Assembly (NCBI RefSeq): GCF_000745425.1
Contig: NZ_JQJH01000004.1
Coordinates: 186,001 to 250,000, forward strand
DNA: 64,000 bases
Source: Beijerinckia mobilis
Lineage (GTDB): Bacteria; Pseudomonadota; Alphaproteobacteria; Rhizobiales; Beijerinckiaceae
Reading direction: 5' to 3'
Under the pieces are notes generated by a model that was not told where the DNA came from, ran no database searches, and saw only the letters and a program-made list of their open reading frames with translations. A program made the translations under genes and the position numbers. Numbering within the stretch: the stretch's first letter is position 1; each line of letters begins with the position of its first letter. Below are positions 9,853 through 18,984 of this stretch, in pieces.

Positions 9853-9877
9853 AGGGCGGAGGTAAAACCTCCGCCCT
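9853..9877. terminator. Hairpin between the SIMPL gene and the CoA-hydrolase gene
   Basis: AGGGCGGAGGT (9853-9863) pairs perfectly with ACCTCCGCCCT (9867-9877) over a 3-base loop. It sits between two convergent genes (stops at 9818 and 9939), so it can end transcription from both sides. Flanking T-tracts are weak. Confidence 0.75.
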
Positions 9878-9938
9878 GACAAAATCTCCGCCTGGATCAC
9901 GATCGTTATGGCCGGCGTGACGGCGGGAATGCGTTTGA

Positions 9939-11432
9939 TCAGCTGAGCTTCATGCTGCCGGTCTTGGCGCGGTGCGCATGCCAGGAGAAGGCTTCCTCGA
10001 GTACATGCGGTGTCTGGCCGCCGCGGGCCAGGGCGCGATTGTAATAATCGAAAGCCTGATCGCGATAGGCCGGATCGACGCATTTCTCGATGACGATCTT
10101 CGGCCGTTCGCGCGGGGCGAGCGCCCGAAGATCGGCGAGGCCATGTTCCGTCACCAGAATATCGACGTCATGTTCGGTGTGGTCGCAATGCGTGACCATC
10201 GGCACGACGGTCGAGATCGCGCCATCCTTGGCGGTCGATTTGGCGACGAAGATCGACATATAGGCATTGCGCGCGAAATCGCCCGAACCGCCGATGCCGT
10301 TCATCATATGCGTGCCGTTGACATGGGTGGAATTGACATTGCCATAAATGTCGCATTCCAGCGCCGTGTTGATGGCGATGATGCCGAGGCGGCGGATGAT
10401 TTCCGGATGGTTGCTGATTTCCTGCGGACGCAGGACGAGGCGGTTCTTGTATTTGTCGAGATTGGCGTAGACCGCGTCGCCGACTGGCTGCGTCAGCGTC
10501 ATCGAGCAACCCGAGGCGAAGAGCAGCTTGCCGGAATCGAGCAGAGCGATCGTGCTGTCCTGCAGCACTTCGCTATACATGGTCATCTCCTCGAAGGGGC
10601 TATGGACGAGCCCGTAGAGCACGGAATTGGCGATATTGCCGATGCCGGCCTGGAGCGGGTTCAGGCTGTTCGACAGACGGCCCTGTTTCACTTCATTGGC
10701 GAGGAAATCGGTGAGATGTCCGGCAATGGAGATCGTTTCTGGATCGGGCGCCGTATTGGTCGCTGCACTATCGAATTTGTCGGTGAAGACGATTGCGGCG
10801 ATCCGGTCGGGATCGCAGGGAATATAGGGCGTGCCGATACGGCTGTCGGCGGCCATGACCGGATAGGGCTGGCGGTGCGGCCGCTTGCCGGGAATATAGA
10901 TGTCGTGCATGCCCTCGATCGCCGCTGAATGGCTCGAATTGACCTCGACGATGACCTTCTCGGCAAGCGTCACATAGGTCGCCGAATTGCCGACCGACGT
11001 CGTCGGAACGATGCCGCCATCCTCGGTGATCGCCGCTGCTTCGACAAGGGCGATGTCCACCGGCTTCATCTGGCGCGAGCGGAGGAATTCCGAGGTTTCC
11101 GAAAGGTGCTGATCGATGAACATCACGTCGCCGTGATTGATCGCGTTGCGCAGGGTCGGGTCGGCCTGGAAGGGCAGGCGGCGGGCGAGCACACCGGCTT
11201 CCGTCAGAAGCTTGTCGATATTATTGCCGAGCGATGCACCGGTCATCAAAGTGATCTTAACAGGATTGCTGGCGTTCCGCGCGGCGAGGGCGAGCGGAAC
11301 AGCCTTGGCCTCGCCAGCGCGTGTGAAACCGCTCATTCCGACGGTCATGCCGTCTTTAATGAGGCTTGCGGCTTCGTCAGCGCTGACGACCTTGGACAGG
11401 AGGGAGGGCCGACGGATACGGTCTTGAGACAT
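9939..11432 (-). CDS. Acetyl-CoA hydrolase / succinate CoA-transferase family protein
   Basis: The 497-residue protein has the class I CoA-transferase layout of the Cat1/AarC group: GMTVGMSGFTRAGEAKAVP near the N-terminus, the glycine-rich oxyanion loop GIGGSGDFARNAY in the C-terminal half, and TEHGLADLRALAPRER near the end. Enzymes of this group move CoA between succinyl-CoA and acetate or hydrolyse acetyl-CoA, and so control acetate metabolism. Which donor is used cannot be told from sequence. The ATG at 11432 is preferred over an upstream TTG at 11441. The gene is monocistronic, with wrbA divergent. Confidence 0.88.
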   Translation of the reverse strand: MSQDRIRRPSLLSKVVSADEAASLIKDGMTVGMSGFTRAGEAKAVPLALAARNASNPVKITLMTGASLGNNIDKLLTEAGVLARRLPFQADPTLRNAINHGDVMFIDQHLSETSEFLRSRQMKPVDIALVEAAAITEDGGIVPTTSVGNSATYVTLAEKVIVEVNSSHSAAIEGMHDIYIPGKRPHRQPYPVMAADSRIGTPYIPCDPDRIAAIVFTDKFDSAATNTAPDPETISIAGHLTDFLANEVKQGRLSNSLNPLQAGIGNIANSVLYGLVHSPFEEMTMYSEVLQDSTIALLDSGKLLFASGCSMTLTQPVGDAVYANLDKYKNRLVLRPQEISNHPEIIRRLGIIAINTALECDIYGNVNSTHVNGTHMMNGIGGSGDFARNAYMSIFVAKSTAKDGAISTVVPMVTHCDHTEHDVDILVTEHGLADLRALAPRERPKIVIEKCVDPAYRDQAFDYYNRALARGGQTPHVLEEAFSWHAHRAKTGSMKLS

Positions 11433-11711
11433 GGCGGGCAAAAGATCCTGGCGCGAATAGTAAAAAATCCCGGAAGGGACGGCGGTAATCTATCAGTCCG
11501 TGACCTTTCTCTCTCTCGGTATTGAGACGGATAGATGATCACGGAAAAGTAATATCATTTCATCTTCATCTTGCGAGAGTCCGGCTTCCGACAGATGCCG
11601 GAACTCTGCTTTGCCCCCGGTGGTTTTTCGTGAGGCGGTTCCATTCGCTGAAAAAGCAGGACCGTCGAAAGGTTGCGCGAACGCACCTTATGGCGCGAAA
11701 GGCAATGGCAC

Positions 11712-12335
11712 ATGGCGGAAACCAGGGTTCTCATCGCTTTCTATTCCCGCACGGGCGTGACCGAAGCTCTGGCCAGAGGCATTGCTGAAGGCGCCGAAGC
11801 GGCGGGGGCTGAGGTCCGGTTGCGCCGCGCGCGCGAAATCGTCTCGCCGGAAATCATGGCCTATGCCAAGGGCTGGAAGGAAGCTGCCGACGCCATGAAC
11901 GCCCGCTACGAGGCGCCGAGCGCCGCCGATGCGGAATGGGCCGATGCGATCGTCCTCGGTACGCCGACCCGTTTTGGCGCGATTTCCTCCGAGCTCAAGG
12001 CCTATCTCGACGGGCTCGGCGGCCTTTGGGTGCAGGGCAAGCTCAACGGCAAGGCGGGGGCGGTCTTCTGCTCGACCTCGACCACCCATGGCGGCAATGA
12101 ATCGACGCTCCTCTCCATGTATAATCCGCTGGCCCATCTCGGTTTGATCATCGTGCCGACCGGCTATGCCGACCCGAGCCTCTATAAGGCCGGGACACCT
12201 TATGGCGCCTCGGCCGTGTCCCATAACCAGGCGACGCCACCGACTGCAGAGGATCTCGACGTCGCGCGCTTCCAGGGCAAAAGGGTGACGGAAGTCGCGG
12301 CCGCTCTCAAGGCCTATGCGGCCGCGAAGGGATAA
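11712..12335 (+). CDS. wrbA: NAD(P)H:quinone oxidoreductase, WrbA type
   Basis: The 207-residue flavodoxin-like protein has the FMN phosphate loop YSRTGVTEALA near residues 9-19, the GTPTRFGAISSELKAYLD segment typical of WrbA, and STSTTHGGNESTLLS near the second flavin loop. WrbA makes two-electron reductions of quinones and limits redox cycling. The ATG at 11712 (MAETRVLI) gives the family length, and AAAGG is upstream. The frame extends back to 11673 without support. It converges with thyX, with 23 bp between the stops. Confidence 0.93.
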   Translation: MAETRVLIAFYSRTGVTEALARGIAEGAEAAGAEVRLRRAREIVSPEIMAYAKGWKEAADAMNARYEAPSAADAEWADAIVLGTPTRFGAISSELKAYLDGLGGLWVQGKLNGKAGAVFCSTSTTHGGNESTLLSMYNPLAHLGLIIVPTGYADPSLYKAGTPYGASAVSHNQATPPTAEDLDVARFQGKRVTEVAAALKAYAAAKG

Positions 12336-12358
12336 GCCGCAGCTCCCTCCGAGCGAGT

Positions 12359-13339
12359 TCAGGAAGCCGGATCCAATCCGAGTGCTGCGGCGAATTCGCG
12401 CCATTCCCGCTCGCCGAGGCCACTCGTCGCCTGGGTGATTTTTTCCCCGCGGATCATTCGTCCGACCAGTCCGACGGCGGTTTTCGACAACGTGACGGCG
12501 CCGAGCCGGTAATCGACGAAGGCTTCATGCGTCAGCGGGACCCAGGCCTCGACGATCTTCAGGATGGTTTCGGCATAGGCGCGGATTTCATACTGGGCAT
12601 GGCTATCGGCGCGTAGGCTGAGAAAATGCAGAAGGTTGTGAAGATCGGCCTTCCAATACCATTGCGTATAGGTGTTCAGGGTGAGGTTGATGCGGGCGAG
12701 TTCCCGCGCCAGGCCCTTGCGCGCCGGATCCTGCGTCTCGCCTTCATTGAGCATGAATTCATAATCGCGATAATTGCGTAAGGCATCCTCGCGCAACAGG
12801 TTGAGCACGCGTTCGGCTTCTTCTCCCGCGAGCACGGCGCCGCGCCCCTGCCGGTTGTCAGTGGATTGCGCGGCGAGATGTTCGGGCGCCGGCAGGTAAA
12901 ACTCATTGTCGAGAATGGAATAGCGCGCCGAAATCTCGTTGATGCTCGCCATGCGGTGGCGGATCCATTGCCGCGCGATGAAAATCGGCAATTTGACGTG
13001 CAGCTTGAGGACGCACATTTCGAAGGGCGTCGTATGACGGTGGCGCATCAGATAGCGGATGAGGCCGCGATCCTCGCTCACCTTGCGGGTGCCGCGCCCA
13101 TAGGAGACACGCGCTGCCTGAACCACTGCCGAATCATCGCCCATATAATCGATGACACGCACGAAGCCATGGTCGAGCACGGGCATGGGCTCGTGCAGCA
13201 TTGCCTCGAGTGCCGGGACGGTTGGGCGCAGGGTTTGCGCCCGATTCTCGCGTGCCTCGGCGATTTCTTTTTGCCGCGCGTCGGAGAGGGGAGGGGAGGA
13301 AGCGGCCCGCTCATTGGGAGCGGAGAGGGGCGTTGCCAT
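12359..13339 (-). CDS. thyX: FAD-dependent thymidylate synthase ThyX
   Basis: The family signature RHRxxSxNExSxR is complete as [13 protein letters not shown] at residues 127-139. ThyX methylates dUMP using methylene-tetrahydrofolate, NADPH and FAD. The C-terminal part has [17 protein letters not shown], also typical. The N-terminal ~40 residues are low in conservation and Pro/Ser-rich, so the true start may lie further in. folD, the enzyme that supplies and interconverts methylene-tetrahydrofolate, lies 30 kb away. No thyA was seen in the window. Confidence 0.95.
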   Translation of the reverse strand: MATPLSAPNERAASSPPLSDARQKEIAEARENRAQTLRPTVPALEAMLHEPMPVLDHGFVRVIDYMGDDSAVVQAARVSYGRGTRKVSEDRGLIRYLMRHRHTTPFEMCVLKLHVKLPIFIARQWIRHRMASINEISARYSILDNEFYLPAPEHLAAQSTDNRQGRGAVLAGEEAERVLNLLREDALRNYRDYEFMLNEGETQDPARKGLARELARINLTLNTYTQWYWKADLHNLLHFLSLRADSHAQYEIRAYAETILKIVEAWVPLTHEAFVDYRLGAVTLSKTAVGLVGRMIRGEKITQATSGLGEREWREFAAALGLDPAS

Positions 13340-13409
13340 TGGGGCCTGTTGTCTCGAGATGCAGTGATAGGATTGCGATTGGTCCGTCCTTTATAATCAC
13401 TGCAGATCA

Positions 13410-14192
13410 TCACACGAAAGCTAAAGCGCTCGCGGCTCCGTTGAAGCACGCGTGCAGGGCGATCGAGGCCTTGAGGCCGTTGCGTTCCCGCAGGACGCCC
13501 AGAGCGAGACCTATCGGCAAAACCACCAGCGCGTAGAGATGGGTCTTTTCATAATGAGCGAATGCAAAAAGGAGTGAACTGGCCATGATCGCAGGGCGTG
13601 GTCCGAATTGCGCGGTGAGGCTCGTCTGAATCCAGCCGCGAAACAGAAGTTCCTCGGCGATGGGCGCGAAGACGACCGCGAGGAGGATGATAAGCGCCGC
13701 GCCCTTCCACATTTTCGGCATGACGAACCAGTCCTGCGAGGGCGGATAAAGATGGGCCATCGCCAGATCGATGGTGAATCCATAGAGGATCGTCAGGATG
13801 GTGAGACGCCAGAACAGTCCGCCATTCCGGATCGGGTGCCAGGATTGCCAGCCTAAGAGCGAAGCGAACGCCGGGCCACCCCGCCAGCGGGCAACCAAAA
13901 GAATCGCCAGAGATAGATTCGTATAAAGGACGAAGGACAAAAGCAGTCCGAGTGTTTTGAGGCTCTCGCGGGGAAGTGGATGGTGTTTGAGATCGGCGAG
14001 GGCGAGAATATCCCGGGCCAATGGTGCTACGGGCGGAAAGAATGGTCTCACGATGAAAACGAGACCGGCGAGAAAGCATCCGATCACCAAAGTGATGAGC
14101 CCTATGGCGACGAGGCTGAGGCAAAGTCCGGTCAATCGATAGGGTTTCGCCAGCAGCTCCGGCGTCGATTGTGTATCTCGCGATGGGATCAT
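13410..14192 (-). CDS. CPBP-family intramembrane metalloprotease (CAAX/Abi type)
   Basis: The 260-residue protein is strongly hydrophobic, with about six to seven segments. It carries the three CPBP motifs: APIAEELLFRG (E180, E181, R185), a histidine in LLFAFAHYEKT, and HACFNGAASA at the C-terminus. The glutamates and histidines are the catalytic set of this family, related to Rce1. The substrate is unknown. The ATG at 14192 has AAAGGA 10 nt upstream. It is divergent from the tmRNA gene. Confidence 0.88.
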   Translation of the reverse strand: MIPSRDTQSTPELLAKPYRLTGLCLSLVAIGLITLVIGCFLAGLVFIVRPFFPPVAPLARDILALADLKHHPLPRESLKTLGLLLSFVLYTNLSLAILLVARWRGGPAFASLLGWQSWHPIRNGGLFWRLTILTILYGFTIDLAMAHLYPPSQDWFVMPKMWKGAALIILLAVVFAPIAEELLFRGWIQTSLTAQFGPRPAIMASSLLFAFAHYEKTHLYALVVLPIGLALGVLRERNGLKASIALHACFNGAASALAFV

Positions 14193-14283
14193 GGGAGAAA
14201 CGTCCTTTGCAGGAATTTCCGCACGACGGATTTCATGGTGACGGATTTCACCGGAACGGGTGGTGGAAAAGCGGTGACGGCCT

Positions 14284-14311
14284 TTGTAATTCGCTCAATA
14301 TGGCTTATATG
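14284..14311 (+). promoter_or_regulatory. Possible tmRNA promoter
   Basis: TTGTAA (14284-14289) and TATATG (14306-14311) are separated by 16 bp and would place a transcript start near 14318, just before the acceptor piece of the tmRNA. The match to the sigma-70 consensus is moderate; position is the main support. Confidence 0.35.
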
Positions 14312-14317
14312 AAACCT

Positions 14318-14675
14318 GCCGCTCTGCGGCTATGGCGATAAACGGCTTCGAAATAAGCTCTTCGGACCCGGGGGCGGTACCCGGCGCCTCCACCAAAACC
14401 CATTGATCGCAATTTGCCGCGGGCATGCTCCGGCGGCAATCGCTCTGACGACAATGAGTTTTGGCGGGGGCGAAATAGGTTCGACGGGGGGTGTAAAGGA
14501 TGACCTTTCGCTCGGCATGGTTCCGCCGTCATCGGGCCGATCTTATAGTTGCCAACGACAACTATGCTCCGGTGGCCGTTGCCGCGTAATGCGGTAATAG
14601 TACCGATTCAAAGCCCTTAGGGGTAGCACTCTAAGGCGGGGTTCGGAGGCACCTGGCAACAGAAGCCTCCACTTT
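14318..14675 (+). ncRNA. ssrA: tmRNA, permuted two-piece form; tag ANDNYAPVAVAA
   Basis: The 3' acceptor half comes first: a T-arm CCGGG-N7-CCCGG followed by CGCCTCCACCA ending at 14395. About 70 bp later comes the normal 5' half, GGGGGCGAAATAGGTTCGAC, from 14466. GGGGGCG (14466-14472) pairs with CGCCTCC (14385-14391) with one G-U, forming the acceptor stem across the two pieces. This permutation is the known alphaproteobacterial design. The tag reading frame is 14551-14589 and encodes ANDNYAPVAVAA then TAA, ending in the ClpXP-type VAA. The last stem is GGAGGC (14645-14650) with GCCTCC (14665-14670). The outer ends are approximate. It rescues stalled ribosomes with SmpB. Confidence 0.93.
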
Positions 14676-14875
14676 CCTGTGCGATCCGCTCCTCCTGCCT
14701 GTCGATTTGCCGTGAACGCGTTTCACGGGGTACGATTGATGCATTCTTTCCGCATCGAATTGGAGGTTCCGCTTCATTCGAGACAGCGGATGCATTACAA
14801 GTTCATTTCGCCTTTCGTTCTCGGCGTGTGTGGCTAGCCTTCGCGCAGAACGGCCCGCCCTTGATTGGACTGTCC

Positions 14876-15436
14876 ATGGCTTCTGACCTTATCCGCTACG
14901 ATCTCCTTGTTCAGGACGCCTTGCGCGGTGTTGTCCGCAAGGTTCTGACCGATGCCATGCGGGAAGGTCTGCCCGGCGAACATCATTTCTACATCACGTT
15001 CAAGACGCATGCGCCGGGAGTGCGTCTCTCGACCGTGATGCGCGAACAATATCCCGATGAAATGACGATCATCCTCCAGCATCAGTTCTGGGATTTGAGC
15101 GTCAACGATCAGGCTTTCGAGGTCGGGCTTTCCTTCAAGGGGATACCGGAAATCCTGCGGATTCCCTTTGATGCCGTGACTGGCTTTTTCGACCCCTCCG
15201 TTCCTTTCGCTCTTAAATTCGAGATCGAGGAAGAGGCTGTGGAAGCCGGCGCCAATGATACAGGCGTGCCTGTAGCGGAACGCAAATCCGAAGCTGGTGG
15301 GCCGTTTCTCGTGTCAAAAACCCGCGAGGAAGCGGCGGCCTCCGGAAAAGACGGATCAGCCACCGAAACGGAGGCGGAAGCTACACCCGAGGAAGCCAAG
15401 GTCGTTTCGATCGACGCGTTCCGCAAGAAGACCTGA
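14876..15436 (+). CDS. sspB: SspB-type ClpX adaptor (ssrA-tag binding)
   Basis: The 186-residue protein matches the alphaproteobacterial SspB group: LIRYDLLVQDALRGVVRKVL at the N-terminus, then a beta-rich core with HHFYITFKT and RVIPFDAVTGFFDPSVPF-like text (seen as IPFDAVTGFFDPSVPFALKF). The acidic linker ends with a short C-terminal VVSIDAFRKK that should contact ClpX. SspB tethers ssrA-tagged proteins to ClpXP. It lies 200 bp downstream of the tmRNA that encodes the tag, so tag and adaptor are neighbours. The ATG at 14876 is chosen by family alignment; upstream codons to 14828 are leader. Confidence 0.92.
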   Translation: MASDLIRYDLLVQDALRGVVRKVLTDAMREGLPGEHHFYITFKTHAPGVRLSTVMREQYPDEMTIILQHQFWDLSVNDQAFEVGLSFKGIPEILRIPFDAVTGFFDPSVPFALKFEIEEEAVEAGANDTGVPVAERKSEAGGPFLVSKTREEAAASGKDGSATETEAEATPEEAKVVSIDAFRKKT

Positions 15437-15443
15437 GGCCATT

Positions 15444-15653
15444 ATGGGCGATCTCGTCAATCTTCGCCGTGTGCGCAAGGACAAGGCGCGGCAAACGCGG
15501 GAGGTGGAAGCTGCGGCCAATCGTCTGCTCCATGGCCGCACGCGTGCCGAACGCGAGAAAACCGCGAATGAGAGGCAGCGCGCGGAGGCTCATCTCGACG
15601 CTCATCATCTCCTGAAGGAACCGGAAAAGAACGCTGGCGACAGCGTCGATTGA
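15444..15653 (+). CDS. DUF4169 family small protein
   Basis: This 69-residue, highly charged protein reads MGDLVNLRRVRKDKARQTRE at the start, then LHGRTRAEREKTANERQRAE, and is probably one long helix. It matches the DUF4169 family of alphaproteobacteria, function unknown. It starts 7 bp after sspB with GAGG upstream, so it belongs to the sspB operon. Confidence 0.85.
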   Translation: MGDLVNLRRVRKDKARQTREVEAAANRLLHGRTRAEREKTANERQRAEAHLDAHHLLKEPEKNAGDSVD

Positions 15654-15672
15654 GCGCCGGGAGGAAGGACGC

Positions 15673-15972
15673 ATGCGGGAAGGCTCGTCATCCGGCTCGG
15701 TTGCTGCCATGCCCGCATCGGCTGCCGGCATCATCAAACATTCGGTCACCATCGCCGGTCACGCGACGAGCATCTCACTTGAAAGCGCTTTCTGGGAAGC
15801 TTTGAAGGAGATGGCTCTTGAGCGCCATCTTTCCGTGGCGGCGCTCATCGCGGAAATCGATGCCTTGCGCATCGAGAATGCGCTTTCCCGCAAAAACCTG
15901 TCTTCCGCCATCCGTGTCTATATTCTCGAAGCCTTGCGCGACATAGCCAATCGAGCGCCGCGCGCCGATTGA
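15673..15972 (+). CDS. Ribbon-helix-helix domain protein (RHH_4-like)
   Basis: The 99-residue protein has HSVTIAGHATSISLESAFWE, then ALKEMALERHLSVAALIAEID and SSAIRVYILEALRD. This is the beta-strand/helix/helix layout of the RHH_4 family, in which the strand carries ITIAGHRTSI-type text. It may bind DNA or a partner protein; the family is uncharacterised. It begins 19 bp after the DUF4169 gene with AGGAAGG upstream, so it is the last gene of an sspB-DUF4169-RHH unit. Confidence 0.82.
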   Translation: MREGSSSGSVAAMPASAAGIIKHSVTIAGHATSISLESAFWEALKEMALERHLSVAALIAEIDALRIENALSRKNLSSAIRVYILEALRDIANRAPRAD

Positions 15973-16030
15973 CGCTGCACTTGGTCCGCGTCCACTTAGG
16001 CAGCAGGCGGTAAGCAGGGCGATCTTTGCC

Positions 16031-17002
16031 CTATTTCTGCAGATGTAAGGTCACCCATCCGTCGAGATCGAGACGGTGGCGGAAGGCCATTCCCTGGAGA
16101 CGATAGGCGCTGAGTACACCTGCTACATCACGGGCTAGCAGGCCGGACAGGATGATGTCGGCGCCGGGGCGGGTGACCCGCGCGATGGCTGGAGCGAGCC
16201 CGCGCAAGGGGCGTGCGAGAATATTGGCGAAGACGAGATCATAAGGAGCGCCGGCGCGAATGCGCGGATGGCTGGTGCCCGAAGCGACGACCGGGTGGAT
16301 AAAGGCACCGGCACCGTTATGGCGTGCATTGTCCCGCGCGGCGATAACCGAATCGCGATCGATGTCGCAAGCCTCGACCGGCCGGTGGAGCAGACGCGCC
16401 GCCGCCATGGCGAGCACGCCCGACCCTGTGCCGAGATCGAGCACTTTGCGTGGAGACTGCTTTTTCACAACGCGATCGAACATCAGAAGGCAGCCACGCG
16501 TCGAGCCGTGATGGCCGGTGCCGAAAGCGAGCGCGGCCTCGATCTCGATAGCGATGTCACTGGGCCGAACAGCATCGCGGCGATGTGCGCCGTGGACCAG
16601 AAAGCGGCCGGCGCGGACGGGTGGCAAGCCTTCGAGAGAAGCGGCGACCCAATCGCGCTGTTCGATCTGTTCGAAGACGAGCGCATGTGCAGCTTCAGGT
16701 CCAGCGACGGACTCGATGAAGGCGCGCAGATTGTCCTCGTCGGGAGGTGAGGCGAAAAAGACTTCAATGCCCCAGCCGGGCTGGCCGCCATTTTCCGGCT
16801 TGCGCTCGAAAGTGCTCGCGGCGATCTCTTCCGGGTCGAAAGTTTCGACGATGAGATCGGCGATCCGGTTGGCTTTTGCCTCGTCGCAATCGAGACGCAT
16901 GACGATGGAAGGTGATGAGGTCACGGAAAAGCCGGCTGAATGGGGCTGTTTAAGGAACGCTTTGCATTTGGCCTGTTCGTCTTGGAAATGCCTTGGGAGC
17001 AT
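16031..17002 (-). CDS. prmA: Ribosomal protein L11 methyltransferase PrmA
   Basis: The SAM-binding motif is [18 protein letters not shown]. It is preceded by [14 protein letters not shown] and followed by the catalytic-region motif [10 protein letters not shown], all typical of PrmA, which trimethylates ribosomal protein L11. The product as called has 323 residues, longer than usual at the N-terminus. The conserved domain begins at [16 protein letters not shown] (residue 35), so an internal start near 16900 is possible. The ATG at 17002 has AAGGA too close to it. Confidence 0.92.
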   Translation of the reverse strand: MLPRHFQDEQAKCKAFLKQPHSAGFSVTSSPSIVMRLDCDEAKANRIADLIVETFDPEEIAASTFERKPENGGQPGWGIEVFFASPPDEDNLRAFIESVAGPEAAHALVFEQIEQRDWVAASLEGLPPVRAGRFLVHGAHRRDAVRPSDIAIEIEAALAFGTGHHGSTRGCLLMFDRVVKKQSPRKVLDLGTGSGVLAMAAARLLHRPVEACDIDRDSVIAARDNARHNGAGAFIHPVVASGTSHPRIRAGAPYDLVFANILARPLRGLAPAIARVTRPGADIILSGLLARDVAGVLSAYRLQGMAFRHRLDLDGWVTLHLQK

Positions 17003-17645
17003 TGTCCTTGAAGCCTCGTCGAAGAAGCCTTGTCGAAGTAGGGACAGTCAAAGCGGCGTGAGTCGCGGCGTGATCCCAAAATTTTGCGGATCAGCTCGTC
17101 TACGAGAGACGCAGAGGCGAAATAATTTCGCTCCTCTAGCATGAGGCGTCTGGTCTCGCAACGCACTGTCTCTCCCGATCGCTCTGGAAACTCTTCGAGA
17201 GCCTTCGTGCTATGAAATCCATCAAAGGGTTACGAGCGCCTTGGAGTGAGCGCCGCACCAGTTGGGTAGGAAAAGCGAGATAAAAGGGCCTTCCAGGGGC
17301 GGCAATTTACGGGGACGACAATAAAGCCTCGCTCAATGACAGGAACCAGAGCGATGGTCTTTATTTCCGTAAACGCCTCAAATGTCGTCAGAAATGGAAT
17401 GTCCATTTTCCAGTGAGATAATTTGCTACCTGATGGAGCCGGAATGGCACGCTGCCATCAACTGAAACATCAGCGCGAGCCCACCCGTAACGGAGGAGCC
17501 CGCGCCAAGAGAAGGATGCATGAGAGCCTTATAAGGAAGGCGCTCGAGTCTCAGGTAACATAGAGGATGTATGCGCTAAGCCCGACTTTCCGGTCATGCA
17601 TCGAACCGCAAGCGCAATCTGGGCGACCGCTCGAGACTGCAACGC
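17003..17645. other. Intergenic region between ompW and prmA
   Basis: No gene is supported. It should contain the prmA promoter and the end of the ompW transcript. An imperfect inverted repeat, GCGCGAGCCC (around 17474) with GAGCCCGCGC (around 17497), lies ~140 bp past the ompW stop and may be a weak terminator. Confidence 0.4.
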
Positions 17646-18398
17646 TCAATAGCGGGCGGCAATCGGAGGCAGCGGATCCGGACCACCGAAGCGATAGGTG
17701 ATACCGGCGCCAACGAGCCAGGGATTGATGCCGGCATGGCCATGCACGATGGTGCCGTCGCTGAGGCTTGCCGTGACATTCGGGTTCATCATGATCTTCT
17801 TGAGATCGACGTTGAGACCCCAATGTTCATTGATCATATAGTCAAAACCGACCTGGCCGGCGATGCCCCAGGAATCGGTGACGTTCAGATGGCTCAGCAC
17901 GCCATAGGCCGCCTGCTGATTGAAATAATGCGTGTAGTTAACACCGACGCCGATATAGGGCTGGAATTTGCCGAATTCGGTCCAGTGATATTGCAGCATG
18001 AGGGTGGGCGGGAAGACCCAGGTATCGCCGACCTGCGTATTCGCCAGAGGACCGCCCTTCAGGAACAGTTTGTTATAGGAAATGCAGCAGACGAGCTCCA
18101 AAGCGAAATTCTTGGTCAGATAATAGCTGACGTCGATTTCCGGAATGACGGCATTACTGGCTTTGAGGCCGTTGCTGACGAAGGCATTGCCGTTGAGGGT
18201 GTTCATATCGCCGCCACCTGGATGCGTCAGGAGACCGACCGCGCGCAAACGGATCTGCCAGGGCTGGAAGGCATCGGGGAGGGGTGTTTCGACGGCTGGT
18301 GGCTGATTGCGCGGTGCTGCGAGATCGGCGGCGTTGGCGGCAAGAATGGAGGAACCGAAGAGCAGGCTCATTAAGAGAATACGTACTAATTTATGCAA
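17646..18398 (-). CDS. ompW: OmpW-family outer membrane protein
   Basis: The product is a signal peptide followed by an eight-stranded beta-barrel of the OmpW family: WQIRLRAVGLLTHPGG at the first strand, YYLTKNFALELVC, then FGKFQPYIGVGVNYTHY, VGFDYMINEHWGLNVDLKK and a C-terminal aromatic ending, ARY. OmpW forms a channel for small hydrophobic molecules. I choose the TTG at 18398 because AAGGAGG precedes it by 8 nt and the signal peptide HKLVRILLMSLLFGSSILA follows at once. An in-frame ATG at 18431 lacks such a site. The gene stands alone. Confidence 0.88.
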   Translation of the reverse strand: MHKLVRILLMSLLFGSSILAANAADLAAPRNQPPAVETPLPDAFQPWQIRLRAVGLLTHPGGGDMNTLNGNAFVSNGLKASNAVIPEIDVSYYLTKNFALELVCCISYNKLFLKGGPLANTQVGDTWVFPPTLMLQYHWTEFGKFQPYIGVGVNYTHYFNQQAAYGVLSHLNVTDSWGIAGQVGFDYMINEHWGLNVDLKKIMMNPNVTASLSDGTIVHGHAGINPWLVGAGITYRFGGPDPLPPIAARY

Positions 18399-18757
18399 TG
18401 CATCGTCCTCCTTGGGGGCATCGGTATTCATAACAAGTCATGCTGACCGCGAGCTTGTGTGACCGGCGAATGCGGTGGAAGCCTCCAACGCATAGCGCGG
18501 CATGGAAATCGGATTCGGATAAGGCGTATTCATCCGCATTCGGTTCCATCACAACGTCAGCCCGGCAGGTCGGCAATGCCATCGTTGTGATCGTCTTTGC
18601 CTTAGCTTTGTATTTAAACGATTATAAGGGGTGGTCGGACATTAAGAGAAGCGTTGTGGCAAAGCGGCAACATAACGCTTGAAGGCCACAAAGAGCTTTT
18701 ATGTCGGATCGCGGGGAAAATTGACGCAAAGGGCACCAATATCGCTTTTCGTCATTA

Positions 18758-18775
18758 TGATAGCGGTGGCTATCA
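18758..18775. promoter_or_regulatory. Palindromic site 1, TGATAG-N6-CTATCA
   Basis: TGATAG (18758-18763), six bases, CTATCA (18770-18775). One more base pair on each side also matches (ATGATAGC with GCTATCAT around GGTG). The shape is that of an operator for a dimeric regulator. It is 210 bp upstream of the gene at 18985 and 360 bp from ompW. Confidence 0.5.
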
Positions 18776-18789
18776 TCGGATGGATGGGG

Positions 18790-18807
18790 TGATAGTGTGC
18801 GCTATCA
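18790..18807. promoter_or_regulatory. Palindromic site 2, TGATAG-N6-CTATCA
   Basis: TGATAG (18790-18795), TGTGCG, CTATCA (18802-18807). The half-sites and the 6-bp gap are identical to site 1, and the centres are 32 bp apart, about three helical turns. Two dimers could therefore sit on the same DNA face. The regulator is unknown. Confidence 0.5.
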
Positions 18808-18984
18808 GACAGGCGTGCTGCCCAAAATTTGACCCGATCAATGTTGTTGCTGCATCGTGTCACATCCCTATTTGGCTTTGGTGTTTCGTCTTCTGTCATT
18901 CTCATCCCGCCGCATCGAGGCGCGGAGAGATGCGGCACGTGCCACCGCGTGGGCACATGCCGAGAGGAAAGGTCTTGGCGCCGC

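Larger units (their letters stand above)
18399..18984. other. Divergent intergenic region between ompW and a Cys-rich protein gene
   Basis: No gene is supported. The stretch serves as upstream region for both ompW and the plus-strand gene at 18985. It contains two matched palindromes (18758-18775 and 18790-18807), listed separately. Confidence 0.5.

Noticed and set aside
9972-10928. Plus-strand frame of 318 codons
   Set aside because: Antisense shadow of the CoA-hydrolase gene; long shadows are common in GC-rich genes.
14403-14597. Plus-strand 64-codon frame
   Set aside because: It runs through the tmRNA; the structured RNA explains the sequence and the tag is read in its own short frame.
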